From contig NZ_RAPR01000001.1 of NCBI RefSeq assembly GCF_003610235.1, positions 1,550,001 through 1,614,000 of the forward strand: a DNA stretch of 64,000 bases. Reading direction: 5' to 3'. Below are positions 26,932-34,622 of the stretch, piece by piece (the first letter of the stretch is position 1; the number at the start of each line of letters is the position of its first letter). The stretch is from Catellatospora citrea. GTDB taxonomy: Bacteria > Actinomycetota > Actinomycetes > Mycobacteriales > Micromonosporaceae. The translations under genes and the position numbers were made by a program. The notes under the pieces were generated by a model. It was not told the DNA's origin and searched no databases. It saw only the letters and a program-made list of their open reading frames with translations.

Positions 26932-27564
26932 TCAGGTGAACCGGAACAGGCGGCCGCCCGACCCGAGCGGGCGGGGTGCGGCGGTGAGGCGGTGCACACC
27001 GACGGAGAACAGCACGTCGTCCGGGGCGTGGAAGGCCGTCTCGGTGAAGCCCGCCTCGGCGAACCACGCCCGGATCGACGGGGTCAGGTCGGGTGCGCGC
27101 CGGGTCCGTGTCCAGATCACGGTCGCGCTGGGCGCGCACAGGCGCGGCAGCGCGGCGACGGTACGCCGGACGTCGGCGTCGCCGATGTTGCCGAAGACCC
27201 CCGCGAACAGCACCAGGTCGGCCGGAACGGCCCCGGCATAGGACTCCGGCAGTCCGGCGTCGGCGCATTTCGCCACGACGGCCACGCCGAGGCGCTCGGC
27301 CTCCGCACGCGCCAGCGCCGTGTTGCGGGGGTCGTACTCGATCAGCGTCGCGCGCACCCGGGACGCGTCCTGCCGCCGCGCGAGCACCCCGAGCAGGTCT
27401 CGCCCCTGACCCGCGCATGCGCTGACCACGGTCAGCAACGGCTCCGGGCGCTCGTCCAACCACTCGTCGACGTGCTCCTGCACCAGCCGCAACCGGTGCG
27501 CCAGCGGCGAACCGGGATCGTCGTACGGCCGGTGCCAGTCGTGCCAGTCAGTCGCCGTCACCAT
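26932..27564 (-). CDS. SAM-dependent methyltransferase-like protein
   Basis: About 210 residues. A class I methyltransferase fold is suggested by LLTVVSACAGQGRDLLGVL (motif I), the acidic end of strand 2 in TLIEYDPRNTALARAEAERLG, CADAGLPESYAG, and ADLVLFAGVFGNIGDADVRRTVAALPRLC. Substrate unknown; the short core and C-terminal FSVGVHRL strand fit small-molecule methyltransferases. Three in-frame starts exist at 27597, 27582 and 27564; I prefer 27564, where CAGCCT lies 6 nt upstream and the homologous-looking start VTATDWHDWH begins. The gene is framed by inverted 62-bp palindromes. Confidence 0.78.
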   Translation of the reverse strand: MVTATDWHDWHRPYDDPGSPLAHRLRLVQEHVDEWLDERPEPLLTVVSACAGQGRDLLGVLARRQDASRVRATLIEYDPRNTALARAEAERLGVAVVAKCADAGLPESYAGAVPADLVLFAGVFGNIGDADVRRTVAALPRLCAPSATVIWTRTRRAPDLTPSIRAWFAEAGFTETAFHAPDDVLFSVGVHRLTAAPRPLGSGGRLFRFT

Positions 27565-27603
27565 GCCGGAAGGCTGCCACATCCCGGCCCCCGACACGTC
27601 GGT

Positions 27604-27665
27604 CGATCATGAAGTTGTGGCCATGACACGCCGCCGAACCGTGCCATAGGTTCATGATCAACGCG
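27604..27665. repeat. 62-bp palindromic repeat, copy 2 (inverted)
   Basis: Inverted, near-identical copy of the element at 26821-26882. Its right part contains the stop codon of the minus-strand HAD gene at 27658, so the repeat arrived in, or evolved over, the end of a coding region. Confidence 0.75.
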
Positions 27666-28302
27666 AAGAGAGGGTGGCGAGGGTGACGCCGGCGAGGGTG
27701 GTGAGCAGGGTCAGGCCGGTCATCGGCTTGAGGGAGACCGCGTTGGGGACGCCGATCACGCGGGTGCCGGCGGCCAGCGCGCTGGCCACGCCGGTGGGCG
27801 AGTCCTCGATGACCAGGCAGTCGGCGGGCTCGACGTCCAGCAGCTTCGCCGCGCGCAGGTACGGGTCCGGGTGCGGCTTGGTGAACGCGACCTCGTCCCC
27901 GCAGACCACGGCGTCGAAGTTGTGCCTGCCGAGCTTGTCGAGGGCCACCTCGACGGCTCTCCGGCTGGTGGAGGTGACCAGGGCCGTGGGCAGGCCCGCG
28001 GCGCGGACCTCGTGCAGCAGTTCCCGGGCGCCCGGCCGCCACACCAGGTCGGTGGCGAACAGCCCCACCACCCGGTCGTAGATCCAGGCCGCGCTGACGG
28101 CGGCGTCCCGCCAGGGCTGGCCGATGCCCTCGTGGAACAGCACCATGGACTCGTCGACGGAACGCCCGACCATGTTCAGCCGGACCTCGACCGAGACCTC
28201 CGCGCCGTACTCGCGGGCCAGTTCCTCGATGGCGAGGTCCCACAGCGGCTCGCTGTCGAACAGGGTTCCGTCCATGTCGAAGAGCACTGCCGCCGGAGTC
28301 AT
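27658..28302 (-). CDS. HAD phosphatase, beta-phosphoglucomutase-like
   Basis: 214-residue HAD subfamily IA enzyme. Motif I AVLFDMDGTLFDSEPLW, a helical cap (about 15-85), motif II TALVTSTSRRAVE, motif III Lys in AFTKPHPDPYLRAAKLL and motif IV CLVIEDSPTGVASALAAG are all present, so it should be an active sugar-phosphate or nucleotide phosphatase. The start MTPAAVLFDMDGT fits the family; an ATG seven codons earlier is less likely. The stop codon lies inside a palindromic repeat. Confidence 0.88.
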   Translation of the reverse strand: MTPAAVLFDMDGTLFDSEPLWDLAIEELAREYGAEVSVEVRLNMVGRSVDESMVLFHEGIGQPWRDAAVSAAWIYDRVVGLFATDLVWRPGARELLHEVRAAGLPTALVTSTSRRAVEVALDKLGRHNFDAVVCGDEVAFTKPHPDPYLRAAKLLDVEPADCLVIEDSPTGVASALAAGTRVIGVPNAVSLKPMTGLTLLTTLAGVTLATLSSR

Positions 28303-28455
28303 GCCACGATCATCCCTGGCCACGGCCGGGACCGCCGCCGACCGTGGCTGACATCACGCCCGGCGGGCACCGACTTCCCGCGCGGTGCGCTGTCGGGGGC
28401 GGCGGATACGGTGTGGCCGAAGCGCTCCCCTCCCGCGAGAGAAGGCCCCTTCCCC

Positions 28456-29880
28456 ATGCCCGCTGAGTCCACCTACCTCGAACTGTCCGAAGCCGACGGC
28501 GGCTCGCACAAGTTCTACGAGGTCGTCGTCGACGACACCGAGCTGACCATCCGCTACGGCCGCATCGGTGACGCCGGGGCCACGACGAAGAGCACGTTCG
28601 CCGACAACGCCAAGGCTCGTGCGGCCGCGGCGAAGAAGATCGGCGAGAAGGTACGCAAGGGGTACGCCCCCGCGGTGCAGGGCGCGCGGGGCAAGCGCTC
28701 CGTGTCGCGGCGCGCCATCGTCAGCACCCGGTCGACCGCGAAGACCGCGCCGGTGCTGTGGCGCTACCGCTCGGGCACGTCCGCGTTCGGCGTCTTCGTG
28801 GACAGCAAGGTCTGCATGGTCGGCAACGAGGCCGGCGTGATCACCACCCTGTCGCACAGCGCCGAGGTCGTGCAGCAGTTCAAGCTGCCCGACGGGGTCA
28901 AGTGCATCGTCGCCGACGACGCCTGGCTCTACGCCGGCTGCGACGACGGCAACGTCTACGACCTGTCCGGCAAAGTGCCGCGGGTGGCCTACCGAATCGC
29001 GCCCGACATCGACATCTACTGGCTCGACATCCACGACGGCGTGCTGGGCGTGTCCGACGCGGGCGGCGGCGTGGCCGCGATCGACCACGAGGACGAGTTC
29101 CTGTGGCGGCGCAAGAGCACCGGCTCGTCGGGCTGGATGGTCCGCTGCGACGCCGACGCCGTGCACCACGGCCACTCCGGCGGCGTGACCAGCTACGACT
29201 GGCGCACCGGCGAGCAGCTGTGGACCCGGAGCACCGGCGCGGTGCTGTTCGGCTGGCAGGAGCAGCACACGCTGTACGCGGGCACGTCCACCCGCAAGGT
29301 CGTCGAGCTGGGCAAGGACGGCGCACCGCGCCGGGAGTATCAGTGCGACGCCGCCGTGTTCTCCTGCGCGACCAGCCCCGACGGCGCCTACGTCTTCGCC
29401 GGGGACAACAGCTCGTCGGTGTACTGCTTCGACAGCTCCGGCACCCGGCTGTGGAAGCTCGGCACCGGCTGCGGCTCCGCATACTCGATGCAGTACCACG
29501 ACGAGCGGCTCTACATCGTGACCACCGACGGCTCGCTGGCGTGCATCGACGCCACCGAGTCGGCGATCCGCGCGGCCGAGTCCGGCACCGTGCCCGAGAT
29601 CGTCGACGTCAAGGCCTCGCACATGGAGGCCGTCGCCGCGTCGAGCACGGTCGAGGTCGTCACCGCCGAGGCGGGCGGCGACGGCATCGTGCTGGAGTGC
29701 TTCGAAGAGGGCGGCCGCCTGCGCGTGCGGGTGGTGTCCGAGGGCTACCAGCAGTCGTGGCAGGTGCAGTTCCCCAAGGGCATCCGCGAGGCCGGCGCGC
29801 GGTACGTCGTGTCCGAGGTGCGCCAGGCCAGCCGGGGCGGCTTCTACCGCGCCTTCGGCGAGATCCGCCGCCTGGCCTGA
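28456..29880 (+). CDS. WGR-domain / beta-propeller fusion protein
   Basis: 474-residue cytoplasmic protein. Residues 1-75 form a WGR domain (YLELSEADGGSHKFYEVVVDD...IRYGRIGDAGATTKSTFADNAKARAAAAKKIGEKVRKGY), a nucleic-acid-linked module known from PARP proteins. From about 95 to 380 come repeated PQQ/WD-like strands (VLWRYRSGTSAFGV, VYDLSGKVPRVAYRI, EQLWTRSTGAVLFGW, TRLWKLGTGCGSAYSM), a propeller of roughly seven blades. The last 90 residues are unassigned. No catalytic residues are seen. A single gene, no operon partners. A sensor or scaffold that joins WGR binding to the propeller is an inference. Confidence 0.8.
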   Translation: MPAESTYLELSEADGGSHKFYEVVVDDTELTIRYGRIGDAGATTKSTFADNAKARAAAAKKIGEKVRKGYAPAVQGARGKRSVSRRAIVSTRSTAKTAPVLWRYRSGTSAFGVFVDSKVCMVGNEAGVITTLSHSAEVVQQFKLPDGVKCIVADDAWLYAGCDDGNVYDLSGKVPRVAYRIAPDIDIYWLDIHDGVLGVSDAGGGVAAIDHEDEFLWRRKSTGSSGWMVRCDADAVHHGHSGGVTSYDWRTGEQLWTRSTGAVLFGWQEQHTLYAGTSTRKVVELGKDGAPRREYQCDAAVFSCATSPDGAYVFAGDNSSSVYCFDSSGTRLWKLGTGCGSAYSMQYHDERLYIVTTDGSLACIDATESAIRAAESGTVPEIVDVKASHMEAVAASSTVEVVTAEAGGDGIVLECFEEGGRLRVRVVSEGYQQSWQVQFPKGIREAGARYVVSEVRQASRGGFYRAFGEIRRLA

Positions 29881-29889
29881 CCTGAAACT

Positions 29890-29930
29890 CCCGCCGCCGC
29901 GCCCGGGTGCCACCGGGCCGCGGCGGCGGG
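29890..29930 (+). terminator. Terminator after the WGR protein
   Basis: CCCGCCGCCGCG (29890-29901) pairs exactly with 29919-29930; an inner CCCGG/CCGGG stem extends it. 9 bp after the stop codon. Confidence 0.75.
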
Positions 29931-30081
29931 CCGTGCTCACCTGGCCGTCCTCGCGGGTGCGGGCCGTCCTGCCCCGGCCGTCCTCACGGTGCCGTCTCAC
30001 GGTGCCGTCTGCGCGGGGCCGCGCGGGGTGACCGCACCGGATCTTCACGAGTTCACCACCGGCAGGGCCGGGCGGGCTCCG

Positions 30082-30087
30082 TACCAT
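30082..30087 (+). promoter_or_regulatory. -10 box of the DUF2809 gene (leaderless)
   Basis: TACCAT ends 6 nt before the ATG at 30094. Confidence 0.45.
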
Positions 30088-30093
30088 CGGCGG

Positions 30094-30486
30094 ATGCTCC
30101 GCACCGACTGGTCCCGCCGCCTGGCCGCGCTCGCCGCGGCCGTCGCCGTCCTGGCGATCGCCCTGCTCATCCGGGCCCTCGCGGACGGGCCGCTGGAGCA
30201 GCACTCCGGCACCGCGCTCTACGCCTCGATGATCTACGCCGGGGTGTTCTTCCTGTGGCCGCGCGCGACTCCCCTGGTCGCGGGCACGGTCGCGATCGCG
30301 TTCTGCTGGCTGGTCGAGCTGTCGCAGCTGACCGGCGTGCCCGCGTACCTGTCGGAGCGCAGCCTGCTGGCCCGGCTCGCGCTCGGCGTCGCGTACGACC
30401 CGCTGGACATGCTCTGGTATCCGGTCGGAGTGCTGCCACTGGTCGCCGTGCACCTGCTGCTGCGCCGGCAGCGAGCGACTGCGTGA
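30094..30486 (+). CDS. DUF2809-type small membrane protein
   Basis: 130 residues with four hydrophobic segments (about 10-28, 42-56, 60-75, 105-123). The stretch ALYASMIYAGVFFLWPRATPLVAGTVAIAFCWLVELSQL and the later YDPLDMLWYPVGVL match what I remember of DUF2809, a family without known function. Single gene, leaderless promoter, convergent with vapC. Confidence 0.7.
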   Translation: MLRTDWSRRLAALAAAVAVLAIALLIRALADGPLEQHSGTALYASMIYAGVFFLWPRATPLVAGTVAIAFCWLVELSQLTGVPAYLSERSLLARLALGVAYDPLDMLWYPVGVLPLVAVHLLLRRQRATA

Positions 30487-30538
30487 CCCCACCGGCCCGC
30501 GCCACCCGACCCGTCTTTCAAACCGGGCTGCGGCGCGG

Positions 30539-30970
30539 TCAGGAGATCGAGCCGCGCGGCACCACCCAGCGCGTCTGCAGGCCGGACACCGCGGCGATGT
30601 GGTCGAAGTCGGAGTCGTAGTGCAGCACGATGGCGCCGTAGTGCTCGGCGATCGCCGCGGTCAGGATGTCGGGGCAGCCCGCGGCCCGGTGCTGGCTGCG
30701 CCGGGCGAGCATCGCCTGGATCTCCCGGGCGCGCCGGGCGATCTCCGGGGTCGGCGGGAGGTCGACGAAGCCCGCCGCGCGCAGCGCCGCGGTCCGCGCG
30801 TACTCGGCGGGGGTCCGGGCGGAGTACAGGACTTCGAGGTCGACGACGACGCAGGTGGCCAGCAGCCCGGCCTTGCCGAGCCGGGTCAGCTCGGCGCGCA
30901 CCGGCTCGTGCCGCACGCGCGCGATGGCGCTGGTGTCGGCCAGGTAGAGGCCGGCGGGGACCCCGGTCAC
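30539..30970 (-). CDS. vapC: VapC-type PIN-domain ribonuclease toxin
   Basis: 143-residue PIN protein. The first acidic residue is in LYLADTSAIARV, the middle Glu in VVDLEVLYSAR, and the C-terminal acidic pair in GCPDILTAAIAEHYGAIVLHYDSDFDHIA, which together bind Mg and cut RNA. The GTG at 30970 overlaps the antitoxin stop by GTGA, which is the usual coupled layout; an upstream in-frame ATG inside vapB is unlikely. No frameshift or lost catalytic residue, so the toxin should be active. Confidence 0.9.
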   Translation of the reverse strand: MTGVPAGLYLADTSAIARVRHEPVRAELTRLGKAGLLATCVVVDLEVLYSARTPAEYARTAALRAAGFVDLPPTPEIARRAREIQAMLARRSQHRAAGCPDILTAAIAEHYGAIVLHYDSDFDHIAAVSGLQTRWVVPRGSIS

Positions 30971-31173
30971 CGGCGAGCGCTCGCCCGGATCTCCGGGTCG
31001 GCCAGGTCGGGACTGCCCCACACCAGCGGGTCGTCGAAGACCTCGGCCCGGCGGCGGCGCTCGGCCACGAACGCCAGCGCGGCGTTCACCGTCTCGACCT
31101 TGGTCTTGGTGCCCAGTTCCCGGGCCGCGGCGTCGAGCTTCTCGTCGTCGATGTCGATGACAGTACGTGACAT
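30967..31173 (-). CDS. vapB: VapB-type antitoxin
   Basis: 68-residue antitoxin of the type II TA system VapB family: MSRTVIDIDDEKLDAAARELGTKTKVETVNAALAF is the ribbon-helix-helix DNA-binding part, and the C-terminal DPLVWGSPDLADPEIRASARR wraps the toxin. First gene of the pair. A CATACT box ends 7 nt before the ATG, inside the repeat operator. Confidence 0.9.
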   Translation of the reverse strand: MSRTVIDIDDEKLDAAARELGTKTKVETVNAALAFVAERRRRAEVFDDPLVWGSPDLADPEIRASARR

Positions 31174-31203
31174 GATATCAAGTATGCGTCGGTAGATATC
31201 AAG
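31173..31203 (-). promoter_or_regulatory. vapBC operator-promoter with 21-bp spaced direct repeats
   Basis: GATATCAAG occurs at 31174-31182 and again at 31195-31203, 21 bp apart (two helical turns), around the -10 box (CATACT on the minus strand, 31181-31186). The first repeat touches the vapB start codon. Fits autorepression by the VapBC complex. Confidence 0.6.
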
Positions 31204-31220
31204 ATCGCCATAGCGGGACG

Positions 31221-31252
31221 GTCCGGTGGCGGCGGGTCGGCCGCCACCGGAC
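31221..31252 (-). terminator. Terminator after the amidase gene
   Basis: GTCCGGTGGCGG (31221-31232) pairs exactly with 31241-31252, 6 bp beyond the amidase stop. Confidence 0.7.
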
Positions 31253-31258
31253 CTCAGG

Positions 31259-32224
31259 TCAGACCCGCGTCACCCGGATCGCGTCGGCGATGACGTATCC
31301 GGTGCCGTTGGTCCAGCGGCTGACGCCGACCTTGTTGGCGTCCCCGGCGGTGAGGTTGAAGGTGCCCAGGACGCGCCACTGGCCACCGGTCACCCGCTGG
31401 TCGACGGTCACGGTCTGGTTGCCGCCGCTGGTGACGACCACGTACGGCGTGGCGTTGTTGTAGCCCGGGTCGGCCGGCCACCACGCCTCGACGCGGTAGT
31501 TGCCCGTCTCCGGGATGGCGAACTTGTACCAGGCGGCGTCGCTGGCCGCGACCGGGTTGGCGAACCGGTAGTTCTCCCCGAACCGCTGCCCCGAGAACGC
31601 CGAGGTGCCCCAGTTGGTGCTGGCGGTGAACCGCCCCGCGGTGGTGTTGTCCACGGTGGACGTCCAACCGCCGGTCGGCGGGTTCATCGCCCGCGCCACG
31701 TCGGCACGCATCACGTTGAGGTCGATGGCATACGGGTCGATCTTGCCGGTGGTGCTGGTCTCCCGGTGGCCGCGGGCGTAGCTGGAGTCGCGGCCCAGCC
31801 GCTTGAGCACCGCCGCGGTCGCCGCGATCGAGGCGTTGTACTGCGCCGTGGTCATCTGCTGGTTCACACCGTTGTAGTCGATCTCCCAGCCGATCATCAG
31901 GGTGTTGCCGTCACCGGCCGGGATGGGGCCGCTGCCCCCCGACGCGCCCGCGTGGTTGCAGCGCCCGGCCGAGATGACGTGGAACACGCCGTGGTAGTCC
32001 ACCAGCGCCTGGCACAGCGGCCCGGCCAGGTCGGAACGGCCGTTGATGCAGACGTTCAGGGCCGGGTGCGGATTGCCGGCGCTCGACGTCGCGGCGGTGT
32101 GGTGCCACAGCACGCCGATCGGGTCGAACGAACCGGGGCGCATCCGGTTGCGCCAGTCGCCCTCCTCGACGACCTGCACACCGGCCGAGCGCAGCACGTC
32201 GGCCAGCCAGGGAACGGTAGCCAT
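31259..32224 (-). CDS. N-acetylmuramoyl-L-alanine amidase with golvesin-like C-terminal domain
   Basis: 321 residues. Amidase_2/PGRP domain (about 1-180) with GVLWHHTAATSSAGNPHP (zinc His), GWEIDYNG and YARGHRETSTTGKIDP, so the zinc site looks complete; it would cut the bond between muramic acid and peptide in peptidoglycan. The C-terminal 130 residues (WYKFAIPETGNYRVEAWWPADPGYNNATPYVV...) resemble golvesin/Xly-type binding domains. The protein itself has no signal peptide: one is encoded in the short ORF just upstream in another frame, joined by ATGA. Either translation shifts frame at the run of five G, or the gene is broken. Confidence 0.85.
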   Translation of the reverse strand: MATVPWLADVLRSAGVQVVEEGDWRNRMRPGSFDPIGVLWHHTAATSSAGNPHPALNVCINGRSDLAGPLCQALVDYHGVFHVISAGRCNHAGASGGSGPIPAGDGNTLMIGWEIDYNGVNQQMTTAQYNASIAATAAVLKRLGRDSSYARGHRETSTTGKIDPYAIDLNVMRADVARAMNPPTGGWTSTVDNTTAGRFTASTNWGTSAFSGQRFGENYRFANPVAASDAAWYKFAIPETGNYRVEAWWPADPGYNNATPYVVVTSGGNQTVTVDQRVTGGQWRVLGTFNLTAGDANKVGVSRWTNGTGYVIADAIRVTRV

Positions 32225-32382
32225 CACGCCCCCTCGATCAGGTCGGCGACGCACTCGGGCGCCGGGGCGGGCTCCTCGGCGGCGTGAGCGGGGCGGGCCA
32301 CCAGCGCGACGGCGGCGGCGACGAGCGCGGGCACGCCGAGCAGCCGTCGGCGGCGGGCGCGCAGGGATCGGATTCTGGTCAC
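32224..32382 (-). CDS. Stand-alone signal-peptide ORF in front of the amidase
   Basis: 52 residues from a GTG with GAGGAG 6 nt upstream. RIRSLRARRRRLL, a hydrophobic stretch (GVPALVAAAVALVARP) and AHA|AEE make a standard secretion signal; PAPAPECVADLIEGA follows. The stop overlaps the amidase ATG (ATGA). A -1 step or one extra G in the G5 run (32227-32231 region) would join both into one secreted enzyme. Could be a programmed frameshift, a recent mutation, or a sequencing error. Confidence 0.6.
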   Translation of the reverse strand: MTRIRSLRARRRRLLGVPALVAAAVALVARPAHAAEEPAPAPECVADLIEGA

Positions 32383-32475
32383 GGCACTCCTCGGGGGGTA
32401 CGGAGGGACACGAGCCCAAGCTCGCGCGCACCCGGTCAGGCCTGCGTCATGCCTGGCCAGGCGGCGTGACGGCAC

Positions 32476-32503
32476 CATATATCGGCATCACTGTCTATGT
32501 CGA
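32476..32503 (-). promoter_or_regulatory. Probable promoter of the signal-peptide ORF and amidase
   Basis: On the minus strand TCGACA (32498-32503) lies 16 bp before TATATG (32476-32481). The A/T-rich patch also shares ATATGGCATG with the region upstream of the pectate lyase gene. Confidence 0.45.
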
Positions 32504-32657
32504 TACCTTGCGACATGCCATATGCTTGCGAAGTTTTCCTTCACATCCGGCGCACGCGGCGACCCGCCGCCCACAGTGGACGGCCGGGAAACCGTGCGAT
32601 GGCGGAAGAAGCCGCGCGGGACGGGTGCGCGCCGGCGGGTGTGCGAGGCTGTGCCGC

Positions 32658-33059
32658 ATGGCGATCTTCACCCTGACGCAGCTGGAGCAGGCGATACGCG
32701 CCGGTTGGGGCGTCGACACGTGCGCGCCCGAGGACGTGCCCGACTGGCACGCCGGCAATCCCGCCCGCGGTCAGTGCGGCGTCACCGCGCTGGTGGTGCA
32801 CGACCTGCTCGGCGGCGACCTGATGTGCGGCGAGGTCCACGTCGACGGCGTGCGCACCGACTACCACTGGTGGAATCGGCTGTCCGGCGGGCTGGAGGTC
32901 GACCTCACCCGGGAGCAGTTCCGCCCCGAGGAGATCGTGACGGCCGGCACGGCTGTCGTGCGGCCCCCGGCGATCAACCGCCTCCGCGACGAGTACGAGC
33001 TGCTGCGCAGCAGGGTTCTGACCGCCCTGCCGGCGCCTGATCCGGGCGGGCCGGTGTAG
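32658..33059 (+). CDS. YunG-like protein of unknown function
   Basis: 133 residues: FTLTQLEQAIRAGWGVDTC...GQCGVTALVVHDLLGGDLMCGEV...YHWWNRLSGGLEVDLTREQF. The Cys in GQCGVTAL and the His in DYHWWN are spaced like a papain-type dyad, and YunG proteins share this pattern, but no activity is known. Length is normal for the family. The ATG is preceded by GAGGCT at 7 nt, a possible weak -10. Its stop codon lies inside a 13-bp hairpin shared with the convergent pectate lyase gene. Confidence 0.72.
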   Translation: MAIFTLTQLEQAIRAGWGVDTCAPEDVPDWHAGNPARGQCGVTALVVHDLLGGDLMCGEVHVDGVRTDYHWWNRLSGGLEVDLTREQFRPEEIVTAGTAVVRPPAINRLRDEYELLRSRVLTALPAPDPGGPV

Positions 33060-33074
33060 GGCCGGCCCGCCCGG
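33042..33074. terminator. Bidirectional terminator overlapping the stop codon
   Basis: CCGGGCGGGCCGG (33042-33054) pairs exactly with 33062-33074; the loop holds the TAG of the plus-strand gene. Ends both convergent transcripts. Confidence 0.72.
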
Positions 33075-33081
33075 ACGGGTG

Positions 33082-34530
33082 TCAGACCGTGATCCGGCCC
33101 GCGCCCGCGCCCGCGCTCACACCGGCCTTGACGCCGCTGGCGCTGTCCAGGGTGTACGAGTACGGGATGCTCGACACGCTGCCCCCACCGCTCTCCGGGG
33201 ACCCGGAACCGGTGAAGTAGTTGTTGCGCTGGACGATCGCGCCGTCGGCGGAGTCGGCGTAACCGACCAGGGTCGGCTCGTCGACGCTCTCGAAGTAGTT
33301 GCCCTCGACGAGCACGCCCGCGCCCATGGTGGACGCGACGCCGTACTCGTTGCCCCGGTAGTAGTTGTTGTACACGTGCACCGGGTTGCCGAACCGGACC
33401 CGCGGGTGGCGGGTGCCGGAGCCGTCGAACCAGTTGTGGTGGTAGGTCACCCGCAGGTGGCCGCGGTCCTCACCGGCGTTGTCGTCGCTGTGGCCGAGCA
33501 GCATGGACTTGTCGTGGCCGTAGACGCGGTTCCAGGAGACGGTGACGTAGTCGGAGGCCCGCTTGACGTCGACCGCGCCGTCGTACCCGTTGGTGAAACT
33601 GTTGTGGTCGATCCAGACCCGGGTGGAGTACTGGACGTTGACCGCGTCGTCGTTCCAGTCCCGGAACGAGATGTTGCGGATGATCACGTTGCTGGCGTTG
33701 GACACGTTCAGGCCGCAGCCCGCGATGGTCGCGCCGGAGTTGCCGAGGATGGTCTTGTTCGACCCGACGGTGATCATGCCGGAGCAGGAGATCGTGCCGG
33801 AGATCCGCACGACCCGGGCGGTGCTGCCGGAGACGGCGCTGGACAGGGCCGAGGAGCTGGTGACGGTGGTGGCCGAGGCGCTGCCGCCGCCGGTGGTGCC
33901 GCCGCCCTGGGTGGCCCAGCCGACGAGCCCGGTCTGCGAGCCGCCACCCCCGCCGCCGCCCCCGCCGCCGGAGCCGACCGCGACGAGCTGCCAGTGCTGG
34001 TTCCAGCCGTTGAGGTCGGCGAACTGGCTGATGATGCCGCCGTCGGCGGTGGACCACTCCCACACGTCGAGGGCTTTGCCGCTGTGCCGGTTGAGGAACT
34101 TCACGTAGCCGCTGTCGGTGTCACGCACCGCGAAGTGCTGGCGCGTGGTGCCGTTGTCCGGGTTCTGCACCAGGCCGGTGCCGTCGTTGGCGTTGGGCAG
34201 TTCCAGGAACTTGCCGCTCTGCCGCGAGCGCAGCTTGTAGTAGCCGCTGCCGGCGTCGACGAACTGCCACTGCTGCTGGTTGCCGTCGTTACGGGCCCAC
34301 TGGACGATCGGGGCGCCGTCGGCGGTGCTGAAGTTGTACAGGTCGACGGCCTTGCCGCTGTGCCGGGACACGATGACGTACCAGGCGCCGGTGTCGATGG
34401 TGACCGCCTGCGCGGGCGCCGCGACGACCGCGCCGACCGCCGCGAGCGCGAGGGTCAGCGCCGCGACGACGGCGGTGCGCAGGCGCCACAGGCGGCGGCG
34501 GGGCGTGGTCCGTGGAGTGGATGGGGACAT
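33082..34530 (-). CDS. Secreted pectate lyase (PL1) with ricin-type lectin domain
   Basis: 482 residues. Signal peptide ends near AAPAQA. A ricin B/CBM13 domain (about 45-190) shows QxW repeats (GNQQQWQFVDAGSGYYKLRSRQSG, NQHWQLV), then a Gly-rich linker, then a PL1 parallel beta-helix with WIDHNSFTNGYDGAVDVK, VTYHHNWFDGSGTRHPRVRFG and VHVYNNYYRGN. RHPRVR holds the catalytic Arg pattern and the Asp residues bind Ca. It cleaves pectate by beta-elimination outside the cell. The ATG at 34530 has GGAGG upstream. Control by a LacI-type operator at the transcription start is likely. Confidence 0.93.
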   Translation of the reverse strand: MSPSTPRTTPRRRLWRLRTAVVAALTLALAAVGAVVAAPAQAVTIDTGAWYVIVSRHSGKAVDLYNFSTADGAPIVQWARNDGNQQQWQFVDAGSGYYKLRSRQSGKFLELPNANDGTGLVQNPDNGTTRQHFAVRDTDSGYVKFLNRHSGKALDVWEWSTADGGIISQFADLNGWNQHWQLVAVGSGGGGGGGGGGSQTGLVGWATQGGGTTGGGSASATTVTSSSALSSAVSGSTARVVRISGTISCSGMITVGSNKTILGNSGATIAGCGLNVSNASNVIIRNISFRDWNDDAVNVQYSTRVWIDHNSFTNGYDGAVDVKRASDYVTVSWNRVYGHDKSMLLGHSDDNAGEDRGHLRVTYHHNWFDGSGTRHPRVRFGNPVHVYNNYYRGNEYGVASTMGAGVLVEGNYFESVDEPTLVGYADSADGAIVQRNNYFTGSGSPESGGGSVSSIPYSYTLDSASGVKAGVSAGAGAGRITV

Positions 34531-34599
34531 CGGATGAACCTCCGAGGGTGGGACCGCGGGCGGCGTGGGCGCGCCGGTCCGCGGTTCGGTGAGCGGAAT

Positions 34600-34615
34600 C
34601 GGAAAGCGCTTTCCG
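34600..34615 (-). promoter_or_regulatory. LacI-type operator of the pectate lyase gene
   Basis: CGGAAAGCGCTTTCCG is a perfect 16-bp palindrome with the central CG of LacI-family sites. It sits right at the predicted transcription start. It differs from the GAGCGCTC operators of the beta-glucan locus, so a different repressor, not in this window, is expected. Confidence 0.75.
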
Positions 34616-34622
34616 TTCTCGA

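Noticed and set aside
26821..27665. A full insertion sequence
   Set aside because: The inverted repeats enclose a methyltransferase-like gene, not a transposase, and no target-site duplication could be recognised.
29931..30060. Short direct repeats (CACGGTGCCGTCT twice, GGCCGTCCT several times) as a CRISPR-like or tandem array
   Set aside because: Units are short, irregular and without equal spacers; simple-sequence drift in a GC-rich gap is enough.
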